Shown here: piece by piece, positions 1 to 8,576 of the stretch
How the letters are laid out: each line of letters begins with the position of its first letter
How positions within the stretch are numbered: the stretch's first letter is position 1
Origin: SHZI01 sp964371995
GTDB taxonomy: Bacteria; Pseudomonadota; Gammaproteobacteria; Steroidobacterales; GCA-2729495
Length of the DNA: 64,000 bases
Direction of reading: 5' to 3'
NCBI GenBank assembly: GCA_964371995.1
Contig: CAYJPG010000005.1
Location: 1-64,000 of the forward strand
Notes under the pieces: model-generated
Seen by the model: only the letters and a program-made list of their open reading frames with translations
What the model was told of the DNA's origin: nothing
The model's database searches: none
Made by a program: the position numbers and the translations under genes

Positions 1-1
1 C

Positions 2-241
2 AAGACGCTTGCAAGACGCATCGCCTGGGGTGCAAGTCCGCGCGGTTCGATCGCGCTCGAGCGCTGCGCACGCGCACGGGCCTGGCTGGCCGGGCGGGAT
101 TTCGTGACGCCAGAGGATGTACACGCGGTTGCCCGCGATGTGCTCGGTCATCGCGTGCTCCCCAGTTACGAGGCCACCGCCGAGGGCTGGGACGGTCCGC
201 GCCTCGTGGACGAAGTGCTCAGGCACGTGCCGCTGCCGTGA
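2..241 (+). CDS. MoxR-family AAA+ ATPase, C-terminal end (truncated by window edge)
   Basis: Only the last 79 codons are present, read in frame from base 2 to the TGA at 239-241. The tail includes WGASPRGSIAL and RDFVTPEDVHAVARDVLGHR, the sensor-2/lid region typical of MoxR ATPases: the GASPR arginine follows the AAA core and the PEDV segment ends the lid helix. MoxR proteins are thought to act as chaperone-like ATPases working with von Willebrand factor A proteins, and the next five genes are that Bat/VWA set in the usual order. The downstream DUF58 gene starts 12 bases after this stop, so one operon is likely. The Walker motifs lie outside the window. Confidence 0.9.
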   Translation, partial: KTLARRIAWGASPRGSIALERCARARAWLAGRDFVTPEDVHAVARDVLGHRVLPSYEATAEGWDGPRLVDEVLRHVPLP

Positions 242-253
242 CCGGTCGAAACG

Positions 254-1174
254 ATGGTACGGAAATCACTCCAGCCTGAGGGCTATGGCATCCGGCCAGC
301 ATTGGCCGAGCTGATCGCGTTGCGGGCAAGGGTCCTCGCATGGCCGCCACCACAGCGCGGCAGTGCTCCGCAGGACGGACCGGCGCTGTCGCCCTTGCGC
401 GGGCGCGGGATGGACTATGCCGAATCGCGACTCTATGCGCAGGGCGACGACGCGCGCCACATCGACTGGCGCGTCACCGCGCGTACCGGTCGTCCACACA
501 CCAAGGTTTTTCATGCTGAACGCGACCGGGTGAGCTTCATCGTGGCGGATACGGCACCGGCTCTGTATTTCGGTACCCGCCAGTGCTTCAAGTCCGTGCA
601 GGCGGCCCGCGTGGGTGCGCTTGCAACCTGGGCTGCGCAGCGCAGTGGCGATCGCATCACGGCCTTGCGCGGCACGCCCGGCGAAGCCCCGCGCCCGCCG
701 TCCGGTGGTCCTCGCGGTACGCTGCGTGTGCTCGACGCGCTGGCGCGGTGGTATGCGCAGCCTCCCGCGGACGATGCTGGCCTCGACTTCGCACTGCAGG
801 CGGTTCTCAGACTCAGCAAGCCGGGTTCGCGCATCCTGACTCTCGCCGACCCACGCAGCATCGAGGCGCTGGTCGACGCGCGGCTGACGGCCCTGTCTGC
901 GCATCACGACGCGATCGCAGTGCTGATCGTGGATCCGCTGGAGCTCGCGCCGCCGCAGGCGCAGCTTGCTTTCGCGGCAGGTCACGCGCGGATCGAACTC
1001 GATCTCGCCGATCGTGCGGGCCGCGAGCGCTGGCACCACGCCTTTGCGGAACGTTTCAGTCTCACGCAGGAGCGTCTCAAGCGCCTCGGCTGGCGAACGT
1101 TGACGATCCGTACCGACCAGGCGCCCGAACAGGTGCTCGGCGCGCTGTTGCCCCGGCGGCGGGAGGCGGCATGA
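254..1174 (+). CDS. DUF58 domain-containing protein (MoxR/Bat operon)
   Basis: A 306-residue protein. The family signature is near residues 50-95: a GRGMDYAESRLYAQGDD stretch followed by RHIDWRVTARTG, matching the DUF58 core in which an arginine-rich strand precedes a VWA-like fold. The rest resembles a VWA domain without a clear MIDAS metal site. The function is not established biochemically; DUF58 proteins are almost always encoded between MoxR and Bat proteins and are assumed to be part of that envelope-linked complex. No signal peptide or membrane segment is seen, so it is probably cytoplasmic. Its stop overlaps the next start as ATGA, suggesting translational coupling. The start has no strong ribosome-binding site. 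Confidence 0.88.
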   Translation: MVRKSLQPEGYGIRPALAELIALRARVLAWPPPQRGSAPQDGPALSPLRGRGMDYAESRLYAQGDDARHIDWRVTARTGRPHTKVFHAERDRVSFIVADTAPALYFGTRQCFKSVQAARVGALATWAAQRSGDRITALRGTPGEAPRPPSGGPRGTLRVLDALARWYAQPPADDAGLDFALQAVLRLSKPGSRILTLADPRSIEALVDARLTALSAHHDAIAVLIVDPLELAPPQAQLAFAAGHARIELDLADRAGRERWHHAFAERFSLTQERLKRLGWRTLTIRTDQAPEQVLGALLPRRREAA

Positions 1175-1629
1175 ATCCGCAGCTGCAGCTGCGCGATATC
1201 CACTTGCCGGCCGAACCGTCCTGGTGGCCGCCCGCGCCCGGTTGGTGGCTGCTGGCGATCCTGCTGATCCTCGCCGCAGTGCTGCTCACGCGCTGGATAT
1301 CGCGCCGCGTTCGCCGGCGCCGTCGTCTCACCCGGTTGATGGCGGAGTTTGATGCAGCGGCGAGTCTCGGCGATCCCGGTGCGCGACTGGCGGCCATCTC
1401 CCAACTGCTTCGCCGTGCTGCCCGCCTGCGCGATCCGCGCGCAGCCAACCTGCAGGGCGAGGACTGGCTGCGTTTCCTGACTCAGGTCGATGACCAGCAG
1501 CCGCCCGCAACAGAGACCTGGCGCATCCTTCTCAACGGACCCTGGCAGCCGCAGATCAACGCGGCGGCGGTGGACGCCCTGATCGACGTCGCGCGACGGC
1601 GCTTCCTGAGTCTGGTGACTGCTCCATGA
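1171..1629 (+). CDS. DUF4381 domain-containing membrane protein
   Basis: A 152-residue protein starting at the ATG that overlaps the DUF58 stop by four bases (ATGA). A proline/tryptophan-rich N-terminus (PSWWPPAPGWW) leads into one membrane helix at about residues 25-45, then an arginine-rich cytoplasmic stretch (RRVRRRRR) and a helical domain to the end. This organisation matches DUF4381 proteins of Bat operons, which probably anchor the complex at the inner membrane. The last codons overlap the start of the next VWA gene. A much longer reading frame beginning at 583 is open only because the frame antiparallel to DUF58 lacks stops; the coupled ATG is preferred. Confidence 0.82.
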   Translation: MNPQLQLRDIHLPAEPSWWPPAPGWWLLAILLILAAVLLTRWISRRVRRRRRLTRLMAEFDAAASLGDPGARLAAISQLLRRAARLRDPRAANLQGEDWLRFLTQVDDQQPPATETWRILLNGPWQPQINAAAVDALIDVARRRFLSLVTAP

Positions 1630-2657
1630 GCGACGATTATTCGAACCTGGTATTGGCATGGCCATGGCTGCTGCTGGCTTTGCCGCTGCCCTGGCTCGCG
1701 GCACGCCTGCTGCCGGCCGTCCGGACCGGACTCGAAGCAGCGCTGCGCATTCCCTTCGGTGATGAAGTACGCGCGCTGCAGGCGCAGGCCGATCGTGCGC
1801 CTGGCATGCGCTGGCCTTTGCTCGCTTTGCTGGCCTGGGCGCTGCTTTGCGTTGCGGCTGCGAGGCCACAGCAGCTGGGTCCTGCCGTTCAGCCACCGGA
1901 GACCGGTCGCGACCTGCTGCTGGCGGTCGATCTCTCGCAGAGCATGGGCACGGAGGACATGCGCCTCGGCGCCTATGCCGTCGATCGTCTGACTGCGGTG
2001 AAAGCCGTGCTGGGCGACTTTCTGGACCGGCGGGTGGGCGACCGCGTGGGCCTTTTGTTGTTCGGTGCGCGTGCCTATGCCGTCACGCCGCTCACCACAG
2101 ATCGCAACGCTGTCCGCCAGCAACTCGAGGACAGCGTGGTTGGCCTGGCTGGAACGCAGACTGCGATCGGCGATGCGATTGCACTGACGGTGAAGCGCCT
2201 GACCCGGGATGCCGGCAAAGACCAGGGGCAACGCGTACTGATCCTGCTGACCGATGGCGTCAATACCGCCGGCGCGATTTCACCGGAGCAGGCCACGCAG
2301 CTCGCGGTCGATGCAAAGGTTCGCGTACACACGATCGGCTTTGGCGGCGAGCAGCAGGCGCTGGGCATGTTTGGCTTGCGTCTGCAGCAGCCCGCGGAGA
2401 TCGATGAAGCGACACTGCGTTCGATCGCAGGGCAAACCGGCGGTCGCTACTTTCGCGCCCGTGATACTGATGAGCTTGCCGGTATCTATGCCGAGCTGGA
2501 TCGCATCGAGCCATCGCCCAGGCCGGGCGAAGTGCAACGTCTGCGGATCGAGCGCTATCCGCTGCCGCTGGCTCTCGCTTTGGCCGTTGCGGCGCTGGGC
2601 TTCGCGCAGCGCCACCTGCGTTCAGGCGGGCGAATTCCCGTGAGCAGCAGCCGATGA
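1626..2657 (+). CDS. batA: VWA domain protein, BatA-like
   Basis: A 343-residue inner-membrane protein with a von Willebrand factor A domain. Two hydrophobic segments lie in the first 80 residues, followed by the VWA domain with an intact MIDAS: DLSQSM near residue 102, the threonine in GTQTAIGDAI and LLTDGVNTAG. A last hydrophobic segment near residues 315-332 would anchor the C-terminus. BatA was named in Bacteroides aerotolerance operons; the family is linked to oxidative or envelope stress tolerance, but its mechanism is unknown. It overlaps both neighbours by four bases, so the five genes from DUF58 to BatD look translationally coupled. Confidence 0.88.
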   Translation: MSDDYSNLVLAWPWLLLALPLPWLAARLLPAVRTGLEAALRIPFGDEVRALQAQADRAPGMRWPLLALLAWALLCVAAARPQQLGPAVQPPETGRDLLLAVDLSQSMGTEDMRLGAYAVDRLTAVKAVLGDFLDRRVGDRVGLLLFGARAYAVTPLTTDRNAVRQQLEDSVVGLAGTQTAIGDAIALTVKRLTRDAGKDQGQRVLILLTDGVNTAGAISPEQATQLAVDAKVRVHTIGFGGEQQALGMFGLRLQQPAEIDEATLRSIAGQTGGRYFRARDTDELAGIYAELDRIEPSPRPGEVQRLRIERYPLPLALALAVAALGFAQRHLRSGGRIPVSSSR

Positions 2658-4573
2658 GTGCGGACTTCATCTTCCTGCGTCCCTGGTGGCTGCTCGCGCT
2701 GTTGCTCGTACCGGCGCTGGTTTTTCTGCAGCGTTCGCGACGCGATGGGCGAAACGCCTGGCAGCAGGCGGTCGACCCGCATCTGCTGCCGCACCTCATC
2801 GAGACCACGCACAAGGATCCCGCCTCGCTGCGCTCCTGGCTGATTCCCCTGGGTGCGGCGATCGCCATCGTCGCGCTGGCCGGGCCCTCGTGGCAGCAGC
2901 AGCAGACTCCGCTGTGGCAGCTAAAGGCACCGCTGGTGATTGCGATGGATCTCTCCTCGGCGATGCTCGCCGCCGATCTCGCGCCATCGCGCCTGCAGCA
3001 GGCACGCGCGAAAGTCAGTGCTTTGCTCAAACAACGACGTGGCGGCGAAGTCGGCCTGGTCGCCTGGGCTGGCGACGCGTTCACGGCTGCGCCGATGACG
3101 CGCGATGCGGCTACGGCAGAGGTCGTGGTCGACAGCCTGGCGCCCGATCTCGTGCCCGTAGACGGCCAACGCGCCGATCGCGCCATTGAGCACGCCGTCA
3201 GCATCATGAAGAGCGCGGGTTTTGCGCGCGGCGACATCCTGCTGGTCACAGACCACGCCGACGCACAGGCTGAAGCGGCCGCCGCGCAGGCCCGCTCGCA
3301 GGGTTTCCGCGTGTCGGCACTCGGTGTCGGCACGGCAGCAGGTGCGCCGATGACGAGCGCCAGCGGCTTCATCAGCGATGCGCAGGGCCAGGTGCAGCTG
3401 GCGCGGCTGGATATGGGCAGCCTGCGTGCGCTTGCGGCCCGCGGTGGTGGCACGGCGGCCGAGCTGACGGTGGATGGCAGCGACCTCAATGCACTGGGTG
3501 TGCTCGATCCGCAGGGTCCGGCAAGTCAGGCGACGAGTCCCGGCCCCGACGGCAAGGCTACGGCGAGGGCAGCGACCACCGTTCAACGCAGCGACGATGG
3601 CTATTGGCTGGTACTTCTGCTGTTGCCGCTGGCGCTGCTGGGCTTTCGTCGGCATCAGGTATTGGCGCTGTTGCCGCTGGTGCTGACGCTGGTGGTTCTG
3701 TGGCAGCCAGTGCCGGCGGCAGCCGCAACACCGCCATCGGTTCCGGCTGCCGCCTGGGACCGGTTGTGGCAACGCACAGACCAGCGTGCCCGCGCTGCGT
3801 TTGAAGCGGGCGATCTCGCGACGGCGCGCGAGCTGGCGCCCGACCCGTCCTTGCGCGGTGCGGCCGCGTATCGCGGCAAGGACTGGTCGGCTGCCGCGCA
3901 GGACTTTGCCGCCGGCGACAGCGCAGACGCGCAGTACAACCTCGGCAACGCGCTCGCCATGGCCGGTGACTATGAGCAGGCGCTCGCCGCCTATGACAAG
4001 GCGCTCGCAAGGGAGCCGGATATGGCGGATGCGCTCGCCAACCGGAAAACCGTGGAGGATGCGCTGAAGCAACGGACGCCGCCGGAGCAGAAGCAGCAGG
4101 ACAAGCAGAACCAGGACAAAACCGACCAGGAGAAGCAGGGCGAGAGTCAGCAGGGTCAGGACAAGCAAGGCCAGGGCAAATCGGACCAGGGCAAACCGGA
4201 CGAGGACAAGCAGGGCGAGAATCGACAGGGCCAGAACCAGCAAGACAAGAACCAGGTGGGCGAGGACGAGCAGGGACAGCGGCCCGAAGCCACGCCGGCA
4301 GCATCGGAAGACGCGCAGCGCGAAGCGGATGCGGCGGCAAAGCGCGAGATGCAGCAGGCGCTGGCGCGTCAGTCCGCGAGTGAGCAGGCCAGCCAGTCAG
4401 ACCAGTCTTCGAAGTCCGCCGCCGAGCTGGGCCCCGAAGACCGCGAAAAGTCCGAGCACCAGCAGGCGCTGCAACAGTGGTTGCGGCGTGTACCCGACGA
4501 TCCAGGTGGCTTGCTGCGCTGGAAGTTCGCGCTCGAATACGAGCGGCGCCAGGAGCAGGGAGAAGCGCCATGA
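2654..4573 (+). CDS. Fused BatB-BatC protein: VWA domain plus TPR and charged Q/K/D tail
   Basis: A 639-residue protein joining two Bat functions. Residues 1-75 hold hydrophobic anchors, about 90-290 form a second VWA domain, and two more hydrophobic segments lie near 315-350. Then comes a TPR unit (YNLGNALAMAGDYEQALAAY, about residues 430-450) and a low-complexity tail of Gln, Lys, Asp and Glu to about residue 555. The MIDAS is altered: the DxSxS position reads DLSSA and the usual TDG is TDH, so metal binding may be weak or lost, unlike BatA. BatB-BatC fusions are common in Proteobacteria. The stop overlaps the batD start as ATGA. Confidence 0.85.
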   Translation: MSADFIFLRPWWLLALLLVPALVFLQRSRRDGRNAWQQAVDPHLLPHLIETTHKDPASLRSWLIPLGAAIAIVALAGPSWQQQQTPLWQLKAPLVIAMDLSSAMLAADLAPSRLQQARAKVSALLKQRRGGEVGLVAWAGDAFTAAPMTRDAATAEVVVDSLAPDLVPVDGQRADRAIEHAVSIMKSAGFARGDILLVTDHADAQAEAAAAQARSQGFRVSALGVGTAAGAPMTSASGFISDAQGQVQLARLDMGSLRALAARGGGTAAELTVDGSDLNALGVLDPQGPASQATSPGPDGKATARAATTVQRSDDGYWLVLLLLPLALLGFRRHQVLALLPLVLTLVVLWQPVPAAAATPPSVPAAAWDRLWQRTDQRARAAFEAGDLATARELAPDPSLRGAAAYRGKDWSAAAQDFAAGDSADAQYNLGNALAMAGDYEQALAAYDKALAREPDMADALANRKTVEDALKQRTPPEQKQQDKQNQDKTDQEKQGESQQGQDKQGQGKSDQGKPDEDKQGENRQGQNQQDKNQVGEDEQGQRPEATPAASEDAQREADAAAKREMQQALARQSASEQASQSDQSSKSAAELGPEDREKSEHQQALQQWLRRVPDDPGGLLRWKFALEYERRQEQGEAP

Positions 4574-6294
4574 GTGGCCTTGTTGCCCGCCGCATGCGCC
4601 CGGGCCTGGTCCTCTGCCTGTTGCTCACGGCTTTCAGCGTGTCGGCGGCGTCGCCCCGCGCATGGCTGCAGCCGGAGCGCATCGCACTCGGCGAAAGCAC
4701 CACGCTGCATGTGGAAGCCGATGGCGGCGGGGACACCGCGCCTGACTTCGGCGCCCTGCAAAAAGACTTCGATCTGCGCGGCCAGTCCAGCAGTACCAGT
4801 ACGACCATCCAGAACTGGCGTACCGAGTCACACATCAGCTACGAGGTGATCCTTGAGCCACGTGCGTCCGGCATATACACAATTCCGCCGCTCAAGGTCG
4901 GCAATGGCAATACGCAGCCAATTTCGCTGACCGTGACACCTGCCACCCCGGGATCGGCACAGCGCGGCGATCAGATCTATTTCGAATCCGTACTTTCAAC
5001 GCATGAGCCCCGGGTGCAGCAGGTCGTTGGCTACACCGTGCGCCTGTACTACGCCGTGGCCCTCGTGGAGGGCCAGGTCGAGGTCAATGCGCCGGACAAC
5101 GCGAGCCTTCAGCAGGTCGGCGAAGACCAGACCACGGAGCAGTACATTGATGGCCAGCGCTTCCGGGTGCTTGAGCGCCACTATCTGCTGACGCCGGAAA
5201 AAAGCGGTCCGATGACGCTGCCGCCGCCGCGTTTTCGCGGTCGCGCGCGCAGCAGCAACGCCATCGGCTTTTTCAATAATCTCGCCCCGGTCAGCCAGGT
5301 CGGCAGACAGGAAACGCTGGACGTGCGGCCGCTGCCAGCGGGCGCGCCTACACCCTGGCTGATCGCTGACCGTCTCAGCCTCAGCCGCGAGGATGTCGTC
5401 GGCGAAGTGCGCGCGGGTGAGCCGCTGATGCTTGAATACAGGTTGTTTGCGGCGGGCGCGACAGCTGTCCAGTTGCCCCAACTGCAGCTGCCGGCTATTC
5501 CCGGCGCCCAGGTGTTTCCGGAGCCACAGCAGAGCCACGATGACATCGTCGATGGCCGCCCCGAGGCGACGATGACGCGCCGCTTTGCGGTGGTGCCTGC
5601 GCGCGCCGGCAGCCTGCAGCTGCCGGAAATGCGCCTGGACTACTGGAACGCGAAGACCGATCAGGCCGCGACAGAGACGGTTCCGGGTATGACGGTCAAT
5701 GTGATCCCCGGTGTTGTCCCACAGCCCGCCAGCAACGTGGCCCCGCCGCCTGCGCCGGCCGCTATGGCACCTGCAGCGGTCAGGCCTGACGGGCAAGCAA
5801 ACGGAGTGGTCGCAAACAGCACCGCGCCGGGCGACGTCACGGCCTTAAGGCTGTGGCAGGCTCTGACGGGCGGACTCGGCCTTGCCCTCGTGCTGGCTTT
5901 GGCCTGGGGCTGGCGACGCGGCCGCATGCCCGTATCTGCTGTCGCTGCTGTCCAGGCGTCCAGCGCGCAGACTGAAGATTCCGCGCCTGAGCTGCAGCGC
6001 GCACTCAGCAGCGGTGACCTGCGCCAGATCGCCGCTGCGCTCCGCGCCACGACCTCGCCAGCCAGTGCAGTGCTCGGCGCCTTAAAGTCGAAACTGGGCG
6101 ATGCACAGCAACGCGCTGCCATTGAGGCGCTCGAACGCAGCCTGTGGGCCAGCGGCGGCAGCGATAAACAGCAAACTTTGGAACAGCTGCGCCAGGCGTT
6201 TCGCGCCGGCCCGCAATTTGTCGCCGGACCGGCGAGCGCGGACGACCATGAGTTGCCACCGCTCTACCCGCCGCGAAACCGGTCCGGGGTCTGA
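4570..6294 (+). CDS. batD: BatD (oxygen-tolerance family) membrane protein
   Basis: A 574-residue protein starting at the ATG overlapping the previous stop. Residues 1-27 look like a signal peptide (hydrophobic core LVLCLLLTAFSV, small residues near SAASP). The body is a series of beta-rich BatD repeats, including SYEVILEPRASGIYTIPPLK near residue 95. A membrane helix at about residues 438-455 is followed by a cytoplasmic C-terminal domain. This is the usual BatD layout, with most of the protein in the periplasm. It closes the MoxR-Bat operon; 183 bases without an obvious gene follow before the next start. Confidence 0.87.
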   Translation: MSGLVARRMRPGLVLCLLLTAFSVSAASPRAWLQPERIALGESTTLHVEADGGGDTAPDFGALQKDFDLRGQSSSTSTTIQNWRTESHISYEVILEPRASGIYTIPPLKVGNGNTQPISLTVTPATPGSAQRGDQIYFESVLSTHEPRVQQVVGYTVRLYYAVALVEGQVEVNAPDNASLQQVGEDQTTEQYIDGQRFRVLERHYLLTPEKSGPMTLPPPRFRGRARSSNAIGFFNNLAPVSQVGRQETLDVRPLPAGAPTPWLIADRLSLSREDVVGEVRAGEPLMLEYRLFAAGATAVQLPQLQLPAIPGAQVFPEPQQSHDDIVDGRPEATMTRRFAVVPARAGSLQLPEMRLDYWNAKTDQAATETVPGMTVNVIPGVVPQPASNVAPPPAPAAMAPAAVRPDGQANGVVANSTAPGDVTALRLWQALTGGLGLALVLALAWGWRRGRMPVSAVAAVQASSAQTEDSAPELQRALSSGDLRQIAAALRATTSPASAVLGALKSKLGDAQQRAAIEALERSLWASGGSDKQQTLEQLRQAFRAGPQFVAGPASADDHELPPLYPPRNRSGV

Positions 6295-6477
6295 TTGACC
6301 GGGTCGAGCCAGGGCAAAAGTGCAGGATGTGACCCCGGGCGTTTGCCCACAGGGTCGTATTGGAATGCTTGATCACAGCGAATGCTTTGGTGCTGGTCCT
6401 CTCTACGCTACAGTCGCAGCATCTGTTATGGCCCGTGCTTGCCGGACACCGGACGTATGGCCAGGAGGGCAATCGAC

Positions 6478-7443
6478 ATGCAGCAAGGAAAGGGTTTGTG
6501 GGCACTGCGGGGCTTGATGCTGGCCGGAATCCTGCTGGTCGCGTCATTCAGCAGTTTTGCTCAACATGAGCATGACGATGCCGAGGGCGGTGCGCTGCTG
6601 CTGGACAATGGTGCGAAGTGGGCGACTGATGCGCCACTGCGCCGTGGTATGGAGCAGATCCGCAATCTGGTCGCGACACCACAGGCGGCGGTTGCTGCCG
6701 GCGTAGCCCCGAACCCCGCTGACTCGCGCCAGCTCGCGGGGGAAATACGTCACCAGGTCGATGAACTGATCCTCAACTGCAAGCTTGAGCCGGAAGCCGA
6801 CGCGGTGCTGCACGTGCTGATCGCCGGCATGCTGCAGGGTGCTGCCGCGCTGGCCGGTGAGTCGCCATCGACTGACGGACTGGCGCGTATCCAGCATGCT
6901 CTCGATCAGTACCCGGAGTATTTTTCCCATCCGGGATGGGAAGCCGGCGGCGTCGCCGCGCCAGCGGCGCTGGCCGCACAGTTTCAGCAGGAGCTGGCCG
7001 GAAAACTTCAGGCGGCGATGCAGGCCGGTGGGCCAGTCAATGCCATTGCCGTATGCCGGGACGAAGCGCCGGCCATCGCGAGTCGCTTGTCGCGCCGGAG
7101 TGGCTGGCAAGTGAAGCGCGTCGGTACCCGCGTGCGCAATCCGCTGACCGGTATGCCCGATGCCTGGGAGCTGCGCGGCCTGGCGCAGTTTCAACAGCGC
7201 CTGCAGGACGGTGAAGCCGCGAAGCAGATAGACACACTGGATGTCACCGAGGGTCCGCAGGGCCAGACCGTGCGTTACATGAAGGCGATCGTCATGGCGC
7301 CCCAGTGTCTGGCCTGTCACGGCGCGCGGGAGTCGCAGCCGCCGGAGTTGCGTGCCGCGCTTGAGCGCGACTACCCGCACGATGCCGCTACGGGCTATGC
7401 GGCGGGCGAGTTGCGCGGTGCGTTTTCTTTGCGGCGCCAGTGA
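6478..7443 (+). CDS. DUF3365 (Tll0287-like) secreted c-type heme protein
   Basis: A 321-residue exported protein. The start was chosen because CAGGAGGG lies 8-9 bases upstream and it gives a clean signal peptide (residues about 1-30, LMLAGILLVASFSSFA). The C-terminal half carries the DUF3365 fold, with a stretch around residues 215-230 (VKRVGTRVRNPLTGMPDAWE) typical of the family and a c-type heme attachment motif CLACH near residue 280. Tll0287-like domains resemble PAS/GAF-type sensor folds that bind heme. The product is probably periplasmic, either a redox carrier or a heme sensor; the sequence does not decide. The next gene starts 36 bases later and may be cotranscribed. Confidence 0.8.
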   Translation: MQQGKGLWALRGLMLAGILLVASFSSFAQHEHDDAEGGALLLDNGAKWATDAPLRRGMEQIRNLVATPQAAVAAGVAPNPADSRQLAGEIRHQVDELILNCKLEPEADAVLHVLIAGMLQGAAALAGESPSTDGLARIQHALDQYPEYFSHPGWEAGGVAAPAALAAQFQQELAGKLQAAMQAGGPVNAIAVCRDEAPAIASRLSRRSGWQVKRVGTRVRNPLTGMPDAWELRGLAQFQQRLQDGEAAKQIDTLDVTEGPQGQTVRYMKAIVMAPQCLACHGARESQPPELRAALERDYPHDAATGYAAGELRGAFSLRRQ

Positions 7444-7479
7444 CCGCCGCCCTGGGCCCCAGCGCTTCGGAGTTTCGCC

Positions 7480-8112
7480 ATGTCCGTCTCTGTATTTCCC
7501 GGTTTCTTCGACCAGGCCCCGGTGATTGTCGTACGCGACCCGCTCGCCGACTTCCTCGGTGCTGCTGCCGGCGGTGTATTTGAGTACCGCTACGCTGATG
7601 CCGTCCGGCTTGCCGGTCACAGTTGCCCGACCGTTGCCTCCGCTTTCCTGATGACGCGTGCGGCGCTGGCTGCGCTCTACGGCGATGCGCTGCCGGTACG
7701 CGGCGAGATCCGTGTCGATTTTGCCGAAGCGCAGGATGCCGGTGTGACCGGTGTGATTGCCAGTGTTGCCACGCTGATTACCGGTGCCACGACCGACGCC
7801 GGCTTTCGCGGCCTGGCCGGGCAATTCAATCGGCGCAACAAGCTGTTCTTCAATCAGCAGCTTGCCAGTGGTGAGCTGCGTTTGACGCGTCTGGACAACG
7901 GCGCAACAGTCGAGGTTGCTGCCGATCTGTCGCGCGTGCCGGGAGTGCCGCGTACCGGCGAGCTGATGCGGATGTGTCTCGCCGGGCAGGCGAGTGCGGC
8001 GGAACAGGACGAGTTCCGTGCGCTCTGGCAAGACCGGGTGCGCCGGCTGCTGCTCGATTGTGCCGACGACCCTGCGGTAATCCGGGTCAGCCAGGCCGGA
8101 CCCCTGGCTTAG
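7480..8112 (+). CDS. FmdE-like domain protein
   Basis: A 210-residue soluble protein. The motif LAGHSCPTVASAFLM at about residues 45-60 resembles the H-x-CP signature of the FmdE family (formylmethanofuran dehydrogenase subunit E region). The later TGVIASVATLITGATTDAG and FNRRNKLFF segments sit where FmdE proteins have the TG(C/A)T...GKGN and aromatic/FxxR features. FmdE-like proteins outside methanogens have no agreed function; some bind metal through the His/Cys motif. No signal peptide is visible. The close spacing to the c-heme DUF3365 gene suggests a shared redox-related role, but that is inference. The family assignment comes from motif memory only. Confidence 0.6.
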   Translation: MSVSVFPGFFDQAPVIVVRDPLADFLGAAAGGVFEYRYADAVRLAGHSCPTVASAFLMTRAALAALYGDALPVRGEIRVDFAEAQDAGVTGVIASVATLITGATTDAGFRGLAGQFNRRNKLFFNQQLASGELRLTRLDNGATVEVAADLSRVPGVPRTGELMRMCLAGQASAAEQDEFRALWQDRVRRLLLDCADDPAVIRVSQAGPLA

Positions 8113-8171
8113 AGAGGCCAATATTTTCCTGCCTTGCAGTTGATTTGCGTCGTTGTTCCCGTCAAACGGGC

Positions 8172-8468
8172 ATGGCGACCGAATTCCGCACCGCAAGTCC
8201 GTATTACCGCTGGCGAAGCAGCCTGTACGGCGCGGTACAACAGTTACTGGAAAGGATGCGGAATCCGGTCGTCCTTCTGGTAGCGGGAGCCCTGACCTGG
8301 CTTGGATCCATGGTAATTATGGAGTCCGTTGCCGAAGAATTGCTGGAGTCAGCGGGTTACTTCGCGGGCGCTATCGTTATCTGGGGTATCTGTCGCGATC
8401 TTGGTTTGCTGCCGGAGGCTGCAATGTTGATAGCGCTGGGCTTTATTTGCGCACAGCAATTGGGCTAG
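8172..8468 (+). CDS. Small hypothetical membrane protein
   Basis: A predicted 98-residue protein with hydrophobic stretches at about residues 33-50 (PVVLLVAGALTWLGSMVI) and 62-92 (SAGYFAGAIVIWGICRDLG onward), consistent with two or three membrane helices. The N-terminal 30 residues are polar and basic. No family is recognised. Upstream lies only a weak ribosome-binding sequence. It fills the gap between the FmdE-like gene and pyrF and is read in the same direction. It could be a chance reading frame, but its hydrophobic pattern and conventional codon usage favour a real gene. Confidence 0.45.
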   Translation: MATEFRTASPYYRWRSSLYGAVQQLLERMRNPVVLLVAGALTWLGSMVIMESVAEELLESAGYFAGAIVIWGICRDLGLLPEAAMLIALGFICAQQLG

Positions 8469-8576
8469 CACAGATGCCACAGGTCTTCGTTACCAAGGCC
8501 ATTGAGCAGAGCAGCCGCGCTTCCCCCTTTGCGGACCCGGTAGAATGTGCGCCCCTAGCTGTACCGGGACGCGCAA

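Noticed and set aside
6370..6400. FNR-type site near TTGATCACAG upstream of the DUF3365 gene
   Set aside because: Only one half-site (TTGAT) is present; the matching ATCAA is missing.
6544..8196. 550-codon minus-strand open frame opposite the DUF3365 and FmdE-like genes
   Set aside because: Spans two plausible plus-strand genes and their gap; no homology, and the plus strand has a signal peptide, a heme motif and a ribosome-binding site.
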